DNA of 64,000 nt from Acidovorax sp. 106 (GCF_003663825.1 NZ_RCCC01000001.1:1062501-1126500); one strand, 5' to 3'; shown: positions 16,884 to 26,037, numbered from the stretch's first letter. Translations and numbers: made by a program. The notes: generated by a model not told the origin, from the letters alone.

Positions 16884-17270
16884 GTGACCACTGATCTCCG
16901 CTTCCTTATCGTTGACGACTTCTCCACCATGCGCCGCATCGTCCGCAACCTGCTAAAGGAAAGCGGGTTTGCGGATGCCGACGAAGCAGAAGATGGCGTC
17001 GCAGCGCTCAACAAACTTCGCAATGGCAAGTTCGACTTTGTGGTGTCTGACATCAATATGCCGAACATGAACGGCTTTCAATTGTTGGCCGAAATCAAAA
17101 AGGACGACAAACTCAAGCACCTGCCCGTGCTGATGGTGACGGCCGAAGCGCGCAAGGAAGACATCGTGGCAGCCGCGCAAGGCGGCGCTGCGGGTTACAT
17201 CGTCAAGCCGTTCACCAAAGCCACACTGGAAGAAAAAGTTCTGCTGATTCTCAAAAAGATGGGAATGTGA
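16884..17270 (+). CDS. cheY: Chemotaxis response regulator CheY
   Basis: A 128-residue single-domain receiver. Asp11/Asp12 bind magnesium, Asp56 ([11 protein letters not shown]) is the phosphorylation site, and Thr86, Tyr105 and Lys108 (GYIVKPF) are the switch residues. Phospho-CheY binds FliM to change rotation direction. It has a GTG start. It lies 72 bases after motB with a possible weak sigma-70 promoter (TTGTCA-N17-GACAAT) in the gap, and only 4 bases before cheZ. No cheA, cheW or receptor gene is in this window. Confidence 0.96.
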   Translation: MTTDLRFLIVDDFSTMRRIVRNLLKESGFADADEAEDGVAALNKLRNGKFDFVVSDINMPNMNGFQLLAEIKKDDKLKHLPVLMVTAEARKEDIVAAAQGGAAGYIVKPFTKATLEEKVLLILKKMGM

Positions 17271-17274
17271 CGCC

Positions 17275-17898
17275 ATGGACACGCCAGAAAACACCCACGC
17301 AGAGCCTGCTGCAGACGTCCACCAGAAGATTGGACTGCTGACACGGCAGCTCCACGATTCGCTGAACGAGTTGGGCTTCGCTGAAAAACTGCGGGGCTCC
17401 ATGGGTGAACTGCCCGACGCGCAGAGCCGCCTCTCTTATATTGCACGCCTGACGGGCGAGGCCGCAGAGAAAGTGCTCAGCCGGGTGGAGCTGGCCAAAG
17501 CACAGCACGATTTCATCGCATCGGAAACCCGTCGCGTGGTCGGCTCCCTGGTCAAAGACCCCGTGGCAGCGGTCGCCAAAGGTGAGATCTTCAACTTCCT
17601 GACCGACGTAGAGCGCGTCACCAAGGAAGCCGATGTGCACCTGACCGAAATCATGATGGCGCAGGACTTCCACGACCTGACGGGCCAAGTGATTGCCAGG
17701 GTGGTGAATCTGGCCGCAACGATTGAAGACCAGCTGGTGCAGCTGCTCATTCAGACAGCCCCCTCCAGCGCCCATGTGCAAGTGGCACCTCCCGAGCCTG
17801 CTCGCCTGCAAGGCCCTGTGGTGGACCCAGAGAACACGCCCGACATCGTGACCGACCAATCCCAAGTGGACGATCTGCTCGCCAGTTTGGGATTCTGA
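17275..17898 (+). CDS. cheZ: CheY-phosphate phosphatase CheZ
   Basis: A 207-residue helical protein. AQDFHDLTGQVI includes Asp134 and Gln138, matching the catalytic Asp143/Gln147 pair of E. coli CheZ. The C-terminal tail VDDLLASLGF is the CheY-binding peptide. It dephosphorylates CheY to end the signal. It is followed by an intrinsic terminator at 17925-17949, which closes the motAB-cheYZ unit. Confidence 0.95.
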   Translation: MDTPENTHAEPAADVHQKIGLLTRQLHDSLNELGFAEKLRGSMGELPDAQSRLSYIARLTGEAAEKVLSRVELAKAQHDFIASETRRVVGSLVKDPVAAVAKGEIFNFLTDVERVTKEADVHLTEIMMAQDFHDLTGQVIARVVNLAATIEDQLVQLLIQTAPSSAHVQVAPPEPARLQGPVVDPENTPDIVTDQSQVDDLLASLGF

Positions 17899-17924
17899 TC
17901 GAGCCAGCGTTTTTGCATCGTTGA

Positions 17925-17949
17925 AAAAGGGGCCCCAGCGGCCCCTTTT
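17925..17949 (+). terminator. Intrinsic terminator after cheZ
   Basis: AAAAGGGGCC (17925-17934) pairs with GGCCCCTTTT (17940-17949) around a five-base loop. The A and T tracts on both sides mean it could act in either direction. It lies 27 bases after the cheZ stop. Confidence 0.8.
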
Positions 17950-18008
17950 CAGCCTTTAGGTTTTCAGGTCGCTCACGACAATGGCATGACACCAGCCGTC
18001 ATGCCATC

Positions 18009-19163
18009 ATGGACTCCAGCCAAGACAAAGAACTACCCGCCACGGAGCGCAAATTACAGAATGCGCGCAAGGATGGCCAGGGCGCGCGTTCGCGCGATTT
18101 GTCGCACTTGGCGATCTTGGGTGTCGGCGCCGCAAGCGTTCTGGCCTTGACGCCCACCCTCATGGAACACCTGCAGCACGCCCTGGGTCGGCAGCTGATG
18201 TTCGATGCCAAAGTGGTCATGACCCCAGCCTCCATGCTGGAGCGCATGCAGGTCATGGTGATGGTGGGCCTGGTGGCCAGCGTGGTCTTCGCCCTGCTGA
18301 CCAGCGCAGCGGCCATCATCAGCGCAGTGGGCGCGGGCGGCTGGATTTTCAGCGCCAAGCCCATCACCCCCCAGTTCAGCCGCCTGAACCCGCTCACCGG
18401 TTTCACCAACCTGTTTTCCAAGCAGCAACTGGCCAATGTGGCCAAGATGGTGTTCATGACCTCTGTGCTGTCGTTCGTGGCATGGAAATACATGGGCAAC
18501 AGCATTGAGAGCATTGCCATGCTCGTGGCCCAGCCCTCCACCAGTGCCATTCGCTTCATGGCCGACTGGCTCACCACGGGTGTGAGCATGCTGTTGTTGG
18601 TGGTTTTTCTGGCAGCTCTGGTTGACATTCCACTGCAAGCCTTCTTCTTCAAATCCGGGCTCAAGATGTCCCACGAAGAAGTCAAGCAAGAGCACAAGGA
18701 ATCCGAAGGCGACCCTCACACCAAGGGCCGTATCCGCCAAAAGCAGCGCGAGTTGGCAGACCGCGCCAGCGTGAGCGCCGTGCCCAAGGCCGACTTTGTG
18801 GTGATGAACCCCACCCACTACGCCGTAGCCCTGAAGTACGACGAAGCCACCATGGCCGCACCCCAGGTGATTGCACGCGGCACCGACCTGGTGGCCATGC
18901 GCATCCGCGATCTGGCCAAAGGCCACGAAATCCCCGTATTGCAGTCACCCATGCTGGCGCGGGCACTGTATGCCCACGCCGAACTGGACCAGGCCATTCC
19001 TGCCACGCTGTACACCGCCGTGGCCCAGGTGCTGGCCTATGTGTACCGACTCAAGGCCGCGCTGCGTGGCGAAGGCCGCATGCCCGGCGAACTGGTCGAG
19101 CCCTATGTTCCCCCTGAGCTGGATCCGCTGAACAAGCTCTCTGCCAAAGGCGCTGCTGTATGA
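18009..19163 (+). CDS. flhB: Flagellar type III export protein FlhB
   Basis: A 384-residue inner-membrane export-gate component with four hydrophobic segments in about residues 30-210 and a cytoplasmic C-terminal domain. The self-cleavage motif NPTH is at 267-270 (VVMNPTHYAVAL). Cleavage there switches export from hook to filament substrates. It overlaps flhA by four bases (ATGA). No promoter was recognised in the 60 bases between the cheZ terminator and the start. Confidence 0.96.
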   Translation: MDSSQDKELPATERKLQNARKDGQGARSRDLSHLAILGVGAASVLALTPTLMEHLQHALGRQLMFDAKVVMTPASMLERMQVMVMVGLVASVVFALLTSAAAIISAVGAGGWIFSAKPITPQFSRLNPLTGFTNLFSKQQLANVAKMVFMTSVLSFVAWKYMGNSIESIAMLVAQPSTSAIRFMADWLTTGVSMLLLVVFLAALVDIPLQAFFFKSGLKMSHEEVKQEHKESEGDPHTKGRIRQKQRELADRASVSAVPKADFVVMNPTHYAVALKYDEATMAAPQVIARGTDLVAMRIRDLAKGHEIPVLQSPMLARALYAHAELDQAIPATLYTAVAQVLAYVYRLKAALRGEGRMPGELVEPYVPPELDPLNKLSAKGAAV

Positions 19164-21244
19164 ACACCTCTGTCAACTCCCTGAGGCTGTGGGCGGGCAA
19201 GAACACCTCGGTCTTGCAAGGCATGTCCGCACCGCTGCTGGTGGTCGCGATCCTGGCGCTGATGGTGCTGCCCATCCCCGCTTGGCTGCTGGACGCCTTT
19301 TTCACCCTCAACATCGCCGTGGCCTTGATGGTGATGATGGTGGCGGCCTACATGATCCGGCCACTGGATTTTGCAGCGTTCCCGTCCGTGTTGCTGCTCA
19401 CCACGCTGATGCGTCTGTCGCTGAACGTGGCCTCCACCCGCGTGGTGCTGCTCGAAGGCCACACGGGCCCCGGCGCCGCTGGCGCGGTGATTGAGGCCTT
19501 CGGGCACTTCCTGATCGGTGGCAACTTTGCCGTCGGTCTGATCGTGTTTGCCATTCTTGTGGTCATCAACTTCATCGTGGTGACCAAGGGCGCCGAGCGC
19601 ATTGCCGAGGTGTCTGCCCGCTTCACCCTGGACGCAATGCCCGGCAAGCAGATGGCCGTGGATGCCGACCTGAACGCTGGCCTGATCGACGAAAAAGAAG
19701 CCAAGCGCCGCCGCGCTGAAGTGGGCGAAGAAGCCAACTTCTTTGGCTCCATGGACGGCGCCTCCAAGTTCGTGCGCGGAGACGCGGTGGCCGGCATCCT
19801 GATTTTGCTGATCAACATCGTGGGCGGCTTCACGATCGGCATTCTTCAGCACGGCTTGACGGCCAAGCAAGCTGCCGACAGCTACATCCTGCTGGCCATC
19901 GGTGATGCACTGGTGGCGCAGATCCCAGGCCTATTGATCTCGGTGGCGGCTGCCATGGTGGTCTCGCGCGTGGGCAAAGAGCAGGACATGGGTCGCCAGA
20001 TCGTGCAGCAGCTGTTCATGTCGCCCCGTGTGCTGGGCGTGACGGCAGGCATTCTGATCATGCTGGGCCTCATCCCCGGCATGCCTCACATCGTGTTTTT
20101 GGTGATTGGCGGCGCACTAGGCTACTGGGCTTGGGTGCTGTACCAGCGCCAGCAAATCCCGCCAGAGCCCGAAGCCCCGCCCGCCCCCGTCGCGGCCGAT
20201 GGGGAGGCAACCTGGGACGACCTGCAGCCCATCGACCTGTTGGGCCTGGAGCTGGGCTACCGACTGATTTCGCTGGTGGACAAGAGCCGCCAGGGCGATC
20301 TGCTCACCCGCATCAAGGGCGTGCGCCGCAAGTTTGCGCAAGAGGTGGGTTTCCTGCCCCCTGCCGTGCACGTGCGAGACAACCTCGAACTCAAGCCCAG
20401 CGGCTACCGCATCACCCTGCGCGGCGTGGTGGTGGGCGAGGGCGAAGCCTTCCCCGGCATGTTCTTGGCCATCAACCCCGGCGGCATCACCACCCCCCTC
20501 ATCGGCACCCCCACCACCGACCCCGCGTTCGGTTTGCCCGCGCACTGGATTGACGACCGGCAAAAGGAAGCGGCACAAATGGCGGGTTTTACCGTCGTTG
20601 ATTCAGAAACCGTGATGGCGACGCATTTGTCACACTTGATGCAAGTCCAGGCAGCCAAGCTCCTCAGTCGCACCGAAACCCAGCAACTGGTGGAACACGT
20701 GGCAAAACTGGCCCCCAAGCTCATCGAAGAAGTGGTTCCGAAAATGGTCTCGATCGCAACGTTCCAGAAAGTTCTCCAGCTGCTGCTGGAAGAGTCTGTG
20801 CACATCCGCGACATCCGCACCATCATCGAAACCCTGGCAGAGCATGCAGGCTCCGTCGCAGACCCTGTGGAGCTGGCCCGGCGCGTGCGCATTGCACTGT
20901 CGCCTGCCATCGTCCAGCAGATCTACGGCCCCACCCGCGAACTCAACGTCATCGCCATCGAGCCTGGGCTGGAACGCCTTCTGGTGCAGGCCTTGGGCAA
21001 CGCCTCCGGCCCCGCGCTGGACCCAGGCGTCGCCGACATCCTGACCCAAAAAGCGGCCGAAGTGGCACTCAAGCAGGAAGAGATGGGCTTGCCCGCCTGC
21101 CTGCTGGTGCCTGACCAGATCCGCAACGCCATCTCCCGCCTGGTGCGCCGCGTCGCCCCCCGCTTGCAGGTGCTTGCGCACAGTGAAATTCCTGAGACCC
21201 ACACCATCCGGATTGGGCCCATTCTCAAAGGTGCATCAGCATGA
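19160..21244 (+). CDS. flhA: Flagellar type III export gate protein FlhA
   Basis: A 694-residue protein with an N-terminal membrane domain of about eight helices (residues 1-330) and a cytoplasmic domain that forms the nonameric export ring. The FHIPEP-family region lies around residues 130-190 (VVTKGAERIAEVSARFTLDA, then MPGKQMAVD). The length is typical. Four-base overlaps link it to flhB before and flhF after. Confidence 0.97.
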   Translation: MNTSVNSLRLWAGKNTSVLQGMSAPLLVVAILALMVLPIPAWLLDAFFTLNIAVALMVMMVAAYMIRPLDFAAFPSVLLLTTLMRLSLNVASTRVVLLEGHTGPGAAGAVIEAFGHFLIGGNFAVGLIVFAILVVINFIVVTKGAERIAEVSARFTLDAMPGKQMAVDADLNAGLIDEKEAKRRRAEVGEEANFFGSMDGASKFVRGDAVAGILILLINIVGGFTIGILQHGLTAKQAADSYILLAIGDALVAQIPGLLISVAAAMVVSRVGKEQDMGRQIVQQLFMSPRVLGVTAGILIMLGLIPGMPHIVFLVIGGALGYWAWVLYQRQQIPPEPEAPPAPVAADGEATWDDLQPIDLLGLELGYRLISLVDKSRQGDLLTRIKGVRRKFAQEVGFLPPAVHVRDNLELKPSGYRITLRGVVVGEGEAFPGMFLAINPGGITTPLIGTPTTDPAFGLPAHWIDDRQKEAAQMAGFTVVDSETVMATHLSHLMQVQAAKLLSRTETQQLVEHVAKLAPKLIEEVVPKMVSIATFQKVLQLLLEESVHIRDIRTIIETLAEHAGSVADPVELARRVRIALSPAIVQQIYGPTRELNVIAIEPGLERLLVQALGNASGPALDPGVADILTQKAAEVALKQEEMGLPACLLVPDQIRNAISRLVRRVAPRLQVLAHSEIPETHTIRIGPILKGASA

Positions 21245-22812
21245 ACATCAAACGCTTTACCGCCCCCACCTCCCGCGAGGCATTGGCCAAGGCGCGCATG
21301 GCCTTTGGCGAGGGCACCCTCATCCTGTCCAACCGCCCCACCGCCAACGGCGTGGAAGTGGTGGCCACCGCAGAAGACACCTTGTCAGCGCTCGACAACG
21401 CAGCCCAGAACGCAGGCGGCCCGACGGGCTCCATGGGCTCGCAAGGCAAGGCGCAGCAAGGTGGCCGTGATTTCCAGGATTCGCGCAGCGCACTGCACGA
21501 GCCCTTGCTGGCCCCCAAGAGCGCCGCCCGTGCACCGGTACGCCCTATGCAGATTGCGGCCACGGCCAACCGCCACAACCCGGTGGAAGAAGACACCGAA
21601 CAACTGGCCATGAGCACACTGTCCTTCCAGGACTACGTGCGTGAACGCATGCTGCGCCGCCGCCATGAAGTGATGAACGGCCCGGCCGAGCCGCCAACGT
21701 TTGCAGAGCGCAGCCGCGACCAAGACCGCGACTTCCCCCGCGAGCGCCCCGCCGCTCCAGCCGTGGTGCGCCACAACCCTCTGCGCTCCATCCCGATGGA
21801 CCTGCCAGAGCCACCTCCTCGCCGCAAGGCCGAAGCCGCAGCGCCCGCCGCCTCCATGGCCCAGCAGCAAAGCCTGATGAACGAACTGCACGCCATGAAG
21901 GAGATGATTGAAGACCGCTTCAACACCATGGCCTGGCTGGGCCAGGCCAAGCAAAACCCCATCCAGTCGAACCTGATGCTGAAGATGATCCGTGCGGGCT
22001 ACTCGCCCGCGCTGGCCCGCGCCGTGCTGGAGCGCATGCCCGAGGACCTGTCGGCAGGCGACGCTGTGCGCTGGCTCATGGATGTGCTTGAGCGCAACCT
22101 CAAGACCGACGAGAACGAAGCGCCGCTGTACGAGCAAGGCGGCATCTTTGCCCTGGTCGGCTCTACCGGTGTGGGCAAAACCACCACCACCGCCAAGCTG
22201 GCCGCGCTGTGCGCCCGCGTGCATGGCCCTGGCAGCGTTGGCCTGATCACGCTGGACACCTACCGCGTGGGGGCCCACGAACAACTGCGCACCTATGGCC
22301 GCATGCTGGGCATTGTGGCCCACCTGGCCCACGACCGTGCCGCACTGCAAGACCTGCTGGGCCTGCTCAGCGGCAAGAAAATGGTGCTGATCGACACCAC
22401 TGGCGTCGCGCCGCGCGACCCCCGCAAGCGCAGCATGCTGGACGTGCTGGACCTGCCCCGCGTGAACCGCCTGCTGGTGCTCAATGCGGGCTGCCACGGC
22501 GACACGCTGGACGATGTGCTCACCTCCTTCAAGACTGCAGGCTCGCAGCAGGCCATCCTGTCCAAGGTGGACGAAGCCGTGAAGCTGGGGCCCTCAATTG
22601 ACGCGCTGATTCGCCACCAAATGGTGCTGCGCGGCGTCACCAACGGCCAACGGGTGCCTGAAGACTGGGAACCTGCAGAAGCGCACAAGCTCATCAGCAC
22701 CTCCATGCGCGCCCCCGTGAAGTCACCGTTTGACCCCAAGGCGTCAGACCTGAACTACTACTTCTCGAACGCACCCGAGGCCCTGACAGAGAAAGGACTT
22801 GTGGATGCTTGA
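21241..22812 (+). CDS. flhF: Signal-recognition-particle-type GTPase FlhF
   Basis: A 523-residue protein. The N-terminal region to about residue 200 is proline- and arginine-rich and variable, as usual. The NG domain follows, with P-loop GSTGVGKTT at about 307-315, then TLDTYRVGAHEQL and the G3-like DTTGVAPRD. FlhF fixes the position of polar flagella and recruits the first basal-body parts. It normally works with the MinD-like ATPase FlhG; here the FlhG-like gene overlaps it but lacks the ATP-binding motif. Confidence 0.95.
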   Translation: MNIKRFTAPTSREALAKARMAFGEGTLILSNRPTANGVEVVATAEDTLSALDNAAQNAGGPTGSMGSQGKAQQGGRDFQDSRSALHEPLLAPKSAARAPVRPMQIAATANRHNPVEEDTEQLAMSTLSFQDYVRERMLRRRHEVMNGPAEPPTFAERSRDQDRDFPRERPAAPAVVRHNPLRSIPMDLPEPPPRRKAEAAAPAASMAQQQSLMNELHAMKEMIEDRFNTMAWLGQAKQNPIQSNLMLKMIRAGYSPALARAVLERMPEDLSAGDAVRWLMDVLERNLKTDENEAPLYEQGGIFALVGSTGVGKTTTTAKLAALCARVHGPGSVGLITLDTYRVGAHEQLRTYGRMLGIVAHLAHDRAALQDLLGLLSGKKMVLIDTTGVAPRDPRKRSMLDVLDLPRVNRLLVLNAGCHGDTLDDVLTSFKTAGSQQAILSKVDEAVKLGPSIDALIRHQMVLRGVTNGQRVPEDWEPAEAHKLISTSMRAPVKSPFDPKASDLNYYFSNAPEALTEKGLVDA

Positions 22813-23617
22813 TACCGGCTTTCACCAAGCGGCAGGCCTGAGCAGCTTCACGCCGCAAGCCCAGTTGCGCGTGCTGGCGGTGGCCAGCCAGGAGCGCGCC
22901 TCCAGCGGGCTGGAGATGCTCTGGCAGATTTGCGCCAACCTGCAGCGCCTGGGCTACCCCGTGATGGTGCTGGACGGTACCGCACTGGAAACTGACGACA
23001 CCCCAGGCCTGAGCCATGTGCTGCAGCAAGCCCCCTGGAACGACGGTCTGGGCACCAGCGCCAGCGCATCGGTCACCTCGGTGGCCGTAATCCCTGCCGC
23101 GCGGGGCCTGCACCAGCTGCAGCGGCAGGCCTACACCGAAGGCGCTCCCCCGCTGCAAGGGCTGCTGCCGTATTTCCGCGCCTACGGGCTGCTGGTGCTG
23201 CACGCCCCAGCAGGGCTGCTAGGCCCCTTGCTCACACACACCAGCACCATCCCGCTGGCGGTGATGGAGGGCGGCTCCGCCGGTGTTTTGTCCTGCTACA
23301 AAAGCCTCAAGCAGATTGCCACGCATTCCGGCCTGCCCTGCACCGTGGCCTCGGTGCTGCAAGGCGATGGCGCCAGCGAGCGTCGCCGCACGCTGGGCGC
23401 GTTACGCACCTTGCAAGACTGCGCCGAACGACACCTGGGCGGGCGCGTGCGCACGACCACCGTCTCGGCCAATAACCCTCATGACGTTCAACGCTTGGCC
23501 TTGCAACTGCTGGAAAACGCGGGCACCATCAGCGGACCGCTGACTGCGCTACCATCCAGCCACGTGACGGGTTTGTCGGGCACACCTGAGCCAACGCCCA
23601 CCGTCTGGAGCCACTGA
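22805..23617 (+). CDS. FlhG/FleN-like protein without P-loop
   Basis: A 270-residue protein in the flhG (fleN) position between flhF and fliA. The first strand and helix align with MinD/FlhG (LRVLAVASQ, then ICANLQRLGYPVMVLDG), but the deviant Walker A motif KGGxGKT is replaced by QERASSGLE and the DxD end of strand 2 is DGT. It should not bind ATP in the usual way. FlhG activates FlhF GTPase and limits flagellar number, so this may be an inactive scaffold version. The ATG at 22805 overlaps the flhF end by eight bases. Confidence 0.8.
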   Translation: MLDTGFHQAAGLSSFTPQAQLRVLAVASQERASSGLEMLWQICANLQRLGYPVMVLDGTALETDDTPGLSHVLQQAPWNDGLGTSASASVTSVAVIPAARGLHQLQRQAYTEGAPPLQGLLPYFRAYGLLVLHAPAGLLGPLLTHTSTIPLAVMEGGSAGVLSCYKSLKQIATHSGLPCTVASVLQGDGASERRRTLGALRTLQDCAERHLGGRVRTTTVSANNPHDVQRLALQLLENAGTISGPLTALPSSHVTGLSGTPEPTPTVWSH

Positions 23618-23621
23618 TCTG

Positions 23622-24335
23622 ATGTACACCGCCAAAGGCCAGCTCGATCGTGATGCCATGATCCGCCAGCATGTTCCGCTGGTGAGGAGGATTGCGCACC
23701 ACATGATTGCCAAGCTGCCTCCCAACGTGGAACTGGACGACCTGATCCAGGTCGGCATGATGGGCTTGGCGGATGCCCTGTCGCGCTACGAAATGGCCCA
23801 GGGCGTTCAGTTTGAGACCTTTGCCACCCAGCGCATCCGTGGCGCCATGCTCGACGAATTGCGCGAGGGCGACTGGATGTCCCGCAGCTCCCGCAAGAGC
23901 CAAAAAGACATTGAGCACGCTGTGCACCGGCTGGAGCAAAAGCTGGGGCGCAGCCCGCTGGAGTCTGAAATTGCCGAGGAGATGGAGCTGAGCCTGGCCG
24001 ACTACCAAAGCCTGCTGGGCAAGGTGCGCGGCACGCAGCTGGTGTACCTGGAAGATATGACCCACGGCGAGGACGATGACGGTTTTCTGGACCGCCACGT
24101 GGCCGATGCTGCGGCCGACCCGGTGGAGTTGCTGCGCGACCAGCGGCTGCGCACATCGCTGGTCAATGCCATCAAAAGCCTGCCCGAGCGCGAGCAGCAC
24201 ATCATGGGCATGTACTACGAGCACGACATGAATCTCAAGGAGATTGCCGCCGTGCTGGGCGTGACCGAATCGCGCGTGTGCCAGCTGCACAGCCAGTCCA
24301 TCGCCCGCCTGCGCGCCAAGATGCGCAGCCACTGA
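23622..24335 (+). CDS. fliA: Flagellar sigma factor FliA (sigma-28)
   Basis: A 237-residue sigma factor. Region 2 (VELDDLIQVGMMGLADALSR) and region 4 (LNLKEIAAVLGVTESRVCQL-type helix-turn-helix) are clear. It directs transcription of late flagellar genes from TAAAGTTT-N11-GCCGATAA promoters, such as those in front of flagellin 1 and flgM in this window. It lies four bases after the FlhG-like gene. A palindromic repeat that could end transcription follows. Confidence 0.96.
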   Translation: MYTAKGQLDRDAMIRQHVPLVRRIAHHMIAKLPPNVELDDLIQVGMMGLADALSRYEMAQGVQFETFATQRIRGAMLDELREGDWMSRSSRKSQKDIEHAVHRLEQKLGRSPLESEIAEEMELSLADYQSLLGKVRGTQLVYLEDMTHGEDDDGFLDRHVADAAADPVELLRDQRLRTSLVNAIKSLPEREQHIMGMYYEHDMNLKEIAAVLGVTESRVCQLHSQSIARLRAKMRSH

Positions 24336-24343
24336 CCTGGCCA

Positions 24344-24412
24344 CATTTAAACAAAATAGCTGCTATCGCTTGTAAAAAAAGCGCTAGCAGCTATTGTTTT
24401 TATAGCAAAATC
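24344..24412. repeat. AT-rich palindromic repeat, copy 4 (likely bidirectional terminator of fliA and flgN)
   Basis: The most symmetric copy: AATAGCTGCTATCGCTT (24355-24371) pairs at 16 of 17 positions with 24379-24395, followed by GTTTTTATAGC. It sits between the convergent ends of fliA and flgN. With a T tract on one side and an A tract on the other, it probably serves as a terminator for both. Confidence 0.75.
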
Positions 24413-24468
24413 ACCCCAAGAAATTCAAACCTGCGCCAGACTGCGCACAGGAAGTGGCGGCCGTCCGC

Positions 24469-24852
24469 TCAACCCACCGAGCGATAGATGCGCGCTGCGC
24501 CGCCTGGCTTGGCAGCCCCGGCTTGCGGGTTGCCGTAAGTGGCAGCCTGGGCGCCACCAGCCTGGGGCACGAGCACAGACACCTGCCGGTCGGTCAGGAC
24601 CGCCACACGGGCCAAGTTATCACGTTGCATGGACAAATTCTGTCCAATAGCGGCCACGCGCTGCTGAAATTGAGGTGGGAACTCGGAAGTCTTCTGGAGT
24701 TGGGCTTGCTCCAACACCCAGGTAAAACGCGCCGCAGCGTCGCGCAAAGCGGTGCTGGCCGTCTCTAGAGAGGGGGCGTCCAGTGCCAGCAAGGCGGCTG
24801 ACACCTTTTCGATGTGTTGCTCTACCGTGGTGAGGGCTTCTTCTAACGACAT
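24469..24852 (-). CDS. flgN: FlgN-type flagellar chaperone
   Basis: A 127-residue helical protein, 37 bases downstream of flgM, the standard place of flgN. FlgN escorts the hook-filament junction proteins FlgK and FlgL to the export gate. Sequence conservation in this family is low. The support here is position, size, a helical first 90 residues and a flexible Gly/Ala-rich tail. The operon is driven by the sigma-28 promoter at 25255-25281. Confidence 0.75.
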   Translation of the reverse strand: MSLEEALTTVEQHIEKVSAALLALDAPSLETASTALRDAAARFTWVLEQAQLQKTSEFPPQFQQRVAAIGQNLSMQRDNLARVAVLTDRQVSVLVPQAGGAQAATYGNPQAGAAKPGGAARIYRSVG

Positions 24853-24889
24853 GGTGGTGGTGCGCTAGACAAAGCCTGGGATCAGGCGT

Positions 24890-25210
24890 TTATCCGCGGG
24901 CGCGAGAAAAGATTTCTTGCGCATTGGACAACAATTTGTCCGCAATCGCATCCGCATCCACCGAAAAAGTGCCGTTGTTGATGGCAGCGCGCACTTCGCT
25001 CACGCGCTTGGCATCGAAATCGCTGGTCGTGCGACCAGGCTGCTCCAGTGCGCGGGCTGAACTGGACACCGTGACAGGCACACCGGCGGCCGACGCAGCT
25101 GCAGCGCCTTTTGCCACCCCTTCCGCAGCAGGGGCTGGACTTTTGGCTTGCTTGGCAAGCCCCGTCTGCGCCAATGCGCCCGGGAGTTCCGGTTTTTGAC
25201 CTATCTTCAT
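24890..25210 (-). CDS. flgM: Anti-sigma-28 factor FlgM
   Basis: A 106-residue protein starting MKIGQKPELP. The C-terminal half (FDAKRVSEVRAAINNGTFSV, then DADAIADKLLSNAQEIF) is the FliA-binding helix region of FlgM. It holds FliA inactive until it is exported after hook completion. GGAGAG precedes the ATG at 25210. The Ala/Pro-rich middle is low in complexity, as is common in this partly disordered family. Confidence 0.92.
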   Translation of the reverse strand: MKIGQKPELPGALAQTGLAKQAKSPAPAAEGVAKGAAAASAAGVPVTVSSSARALEQPGRTTSDFDAKRVSEVRAAINNGTFSVDADAIADKLLSNAQEIFSRARG

Positions 25211-25254
25211 CGCTCTCTCCACCACCCCGTGTGATGTGGGGCTCAGTAGCAATG

Positions 25255-25281
25255 TTTTCGACCCGTTTTGGACGGACTTTA
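25255..25281 (-). promoter_or_regulatory. Sigma-28 (FliA) promoter of flgM-flgN
   Basis: Leftward TAAAGTCC, an 11-base spacer, then GTCGAAAA; each half matches the FliA consensus at 6 of 8 positions with exact spacing. It is about 45 bases upstream of the flgM start. It gives the familiar feedback loop in which FliA drives its own inhibitor. Confidence 0.75.
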
Positions 25282-25302
25282 GCTATTTATGCAGGCAAAT
25301 CC

Positions 25303-26037
25303 TCAAAGAGTGATGGTCACTGTTCCATCTTCAGCCACAATGCCACTCACTACGCGACCATTGTCCATTCTGACGCGCACAGTTTGCCCAACAGTGCCTG
25401 CGGACAACGCCTGGCCCGCAGAGACCACAGCATAACCCGGCCCTTGGGCTGAGACGCGCACCTGCGCCCCTGCACGGAAAATGCTGGGCGCCTTGACCAT
25501 GGATTGGCGCAGGGCCTGCCCGGCCATCAACTGGCGCGAGGCGGTCTGACCCACCCAGGCCTCAGGGTTGGCAACCACCGGAGCGGGGTCGGCAGCCCAG
25601 TCCACCTCGGCTTGCGTGGCATCGTTGGCAGTCAGCACGGCGCCGGGCGCCACGTTGCCTGTCAGCACCCAGGCGGGGCCCCAGGCCTTGATGGTGACGG
25701 GCAAAAACACATTCCAGGGCGAGCGCCCCTCGACGCACCGCAGCCCCAGCCGGGTGCGCCCCCACAGGCGCGAGCCTGCAGGCAAATACGGTTCAACCCG
25801 GGCACAGGGCGCCAGGTTCAGGCGGCTGTCGAGCGCGCCCACGCTCACTTCCATGCGCAGCGTGGCGCCTGTCGCCTGGTTGCGGGCCAGGGCATCGTCC
25901 AGCCAGTGCTGGGTCAGGTTGCCCAGCTCGGCGGTGGGGTCAGCCACCGCCTGGGCCTGGGCAGTACCGATGGCCAATATCCCCCAAAGCGCCATGAGGG
26001 CCAAGCTAACGCTGCGCAGGGAAGAAAGGGAAGGCAT
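25303..26037 (-). CDS. flgA: Flagellar P-ring assembly chaperone FlgA
   Basis: A 244-residue periplasmic protein with a signal peptide (about residues 1-29, ending AQAQA). The C-terminal SAF-like beta domain (GAQVRVSAQGPGYAVVSAG, then VRMDNGRVVSGIV) is typical. FlgA helps FlgI polymerise into the P ring. GGAGAG precedes the ATG at 26037; a longer frame to 26247 lacks the signal-peptide start. It is divergent from flgB. Confidence 0.93.
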   Translation of the reverse strand: MPSLSSLRSVSLALMALWGILAIGTAQAQAVADPTAELGNLTQHWLDDALARNQATGATLRMEVSVGALDSRLNLAPCARVEPYLPAGSRLWGRTRLGLRCVEGRSPWNVFLPVTIKAWGPAWVLTGNVAPGAVLTANDATQAEVDWAADPAPVVANPEAWVGQTASRQLMAGQALRQSMVKAPSIFRAGAQVRVSAQGPGYAVVSAGQALSAGTVGQTVRVRMDNGRVVSGIVAEDGTVTITL

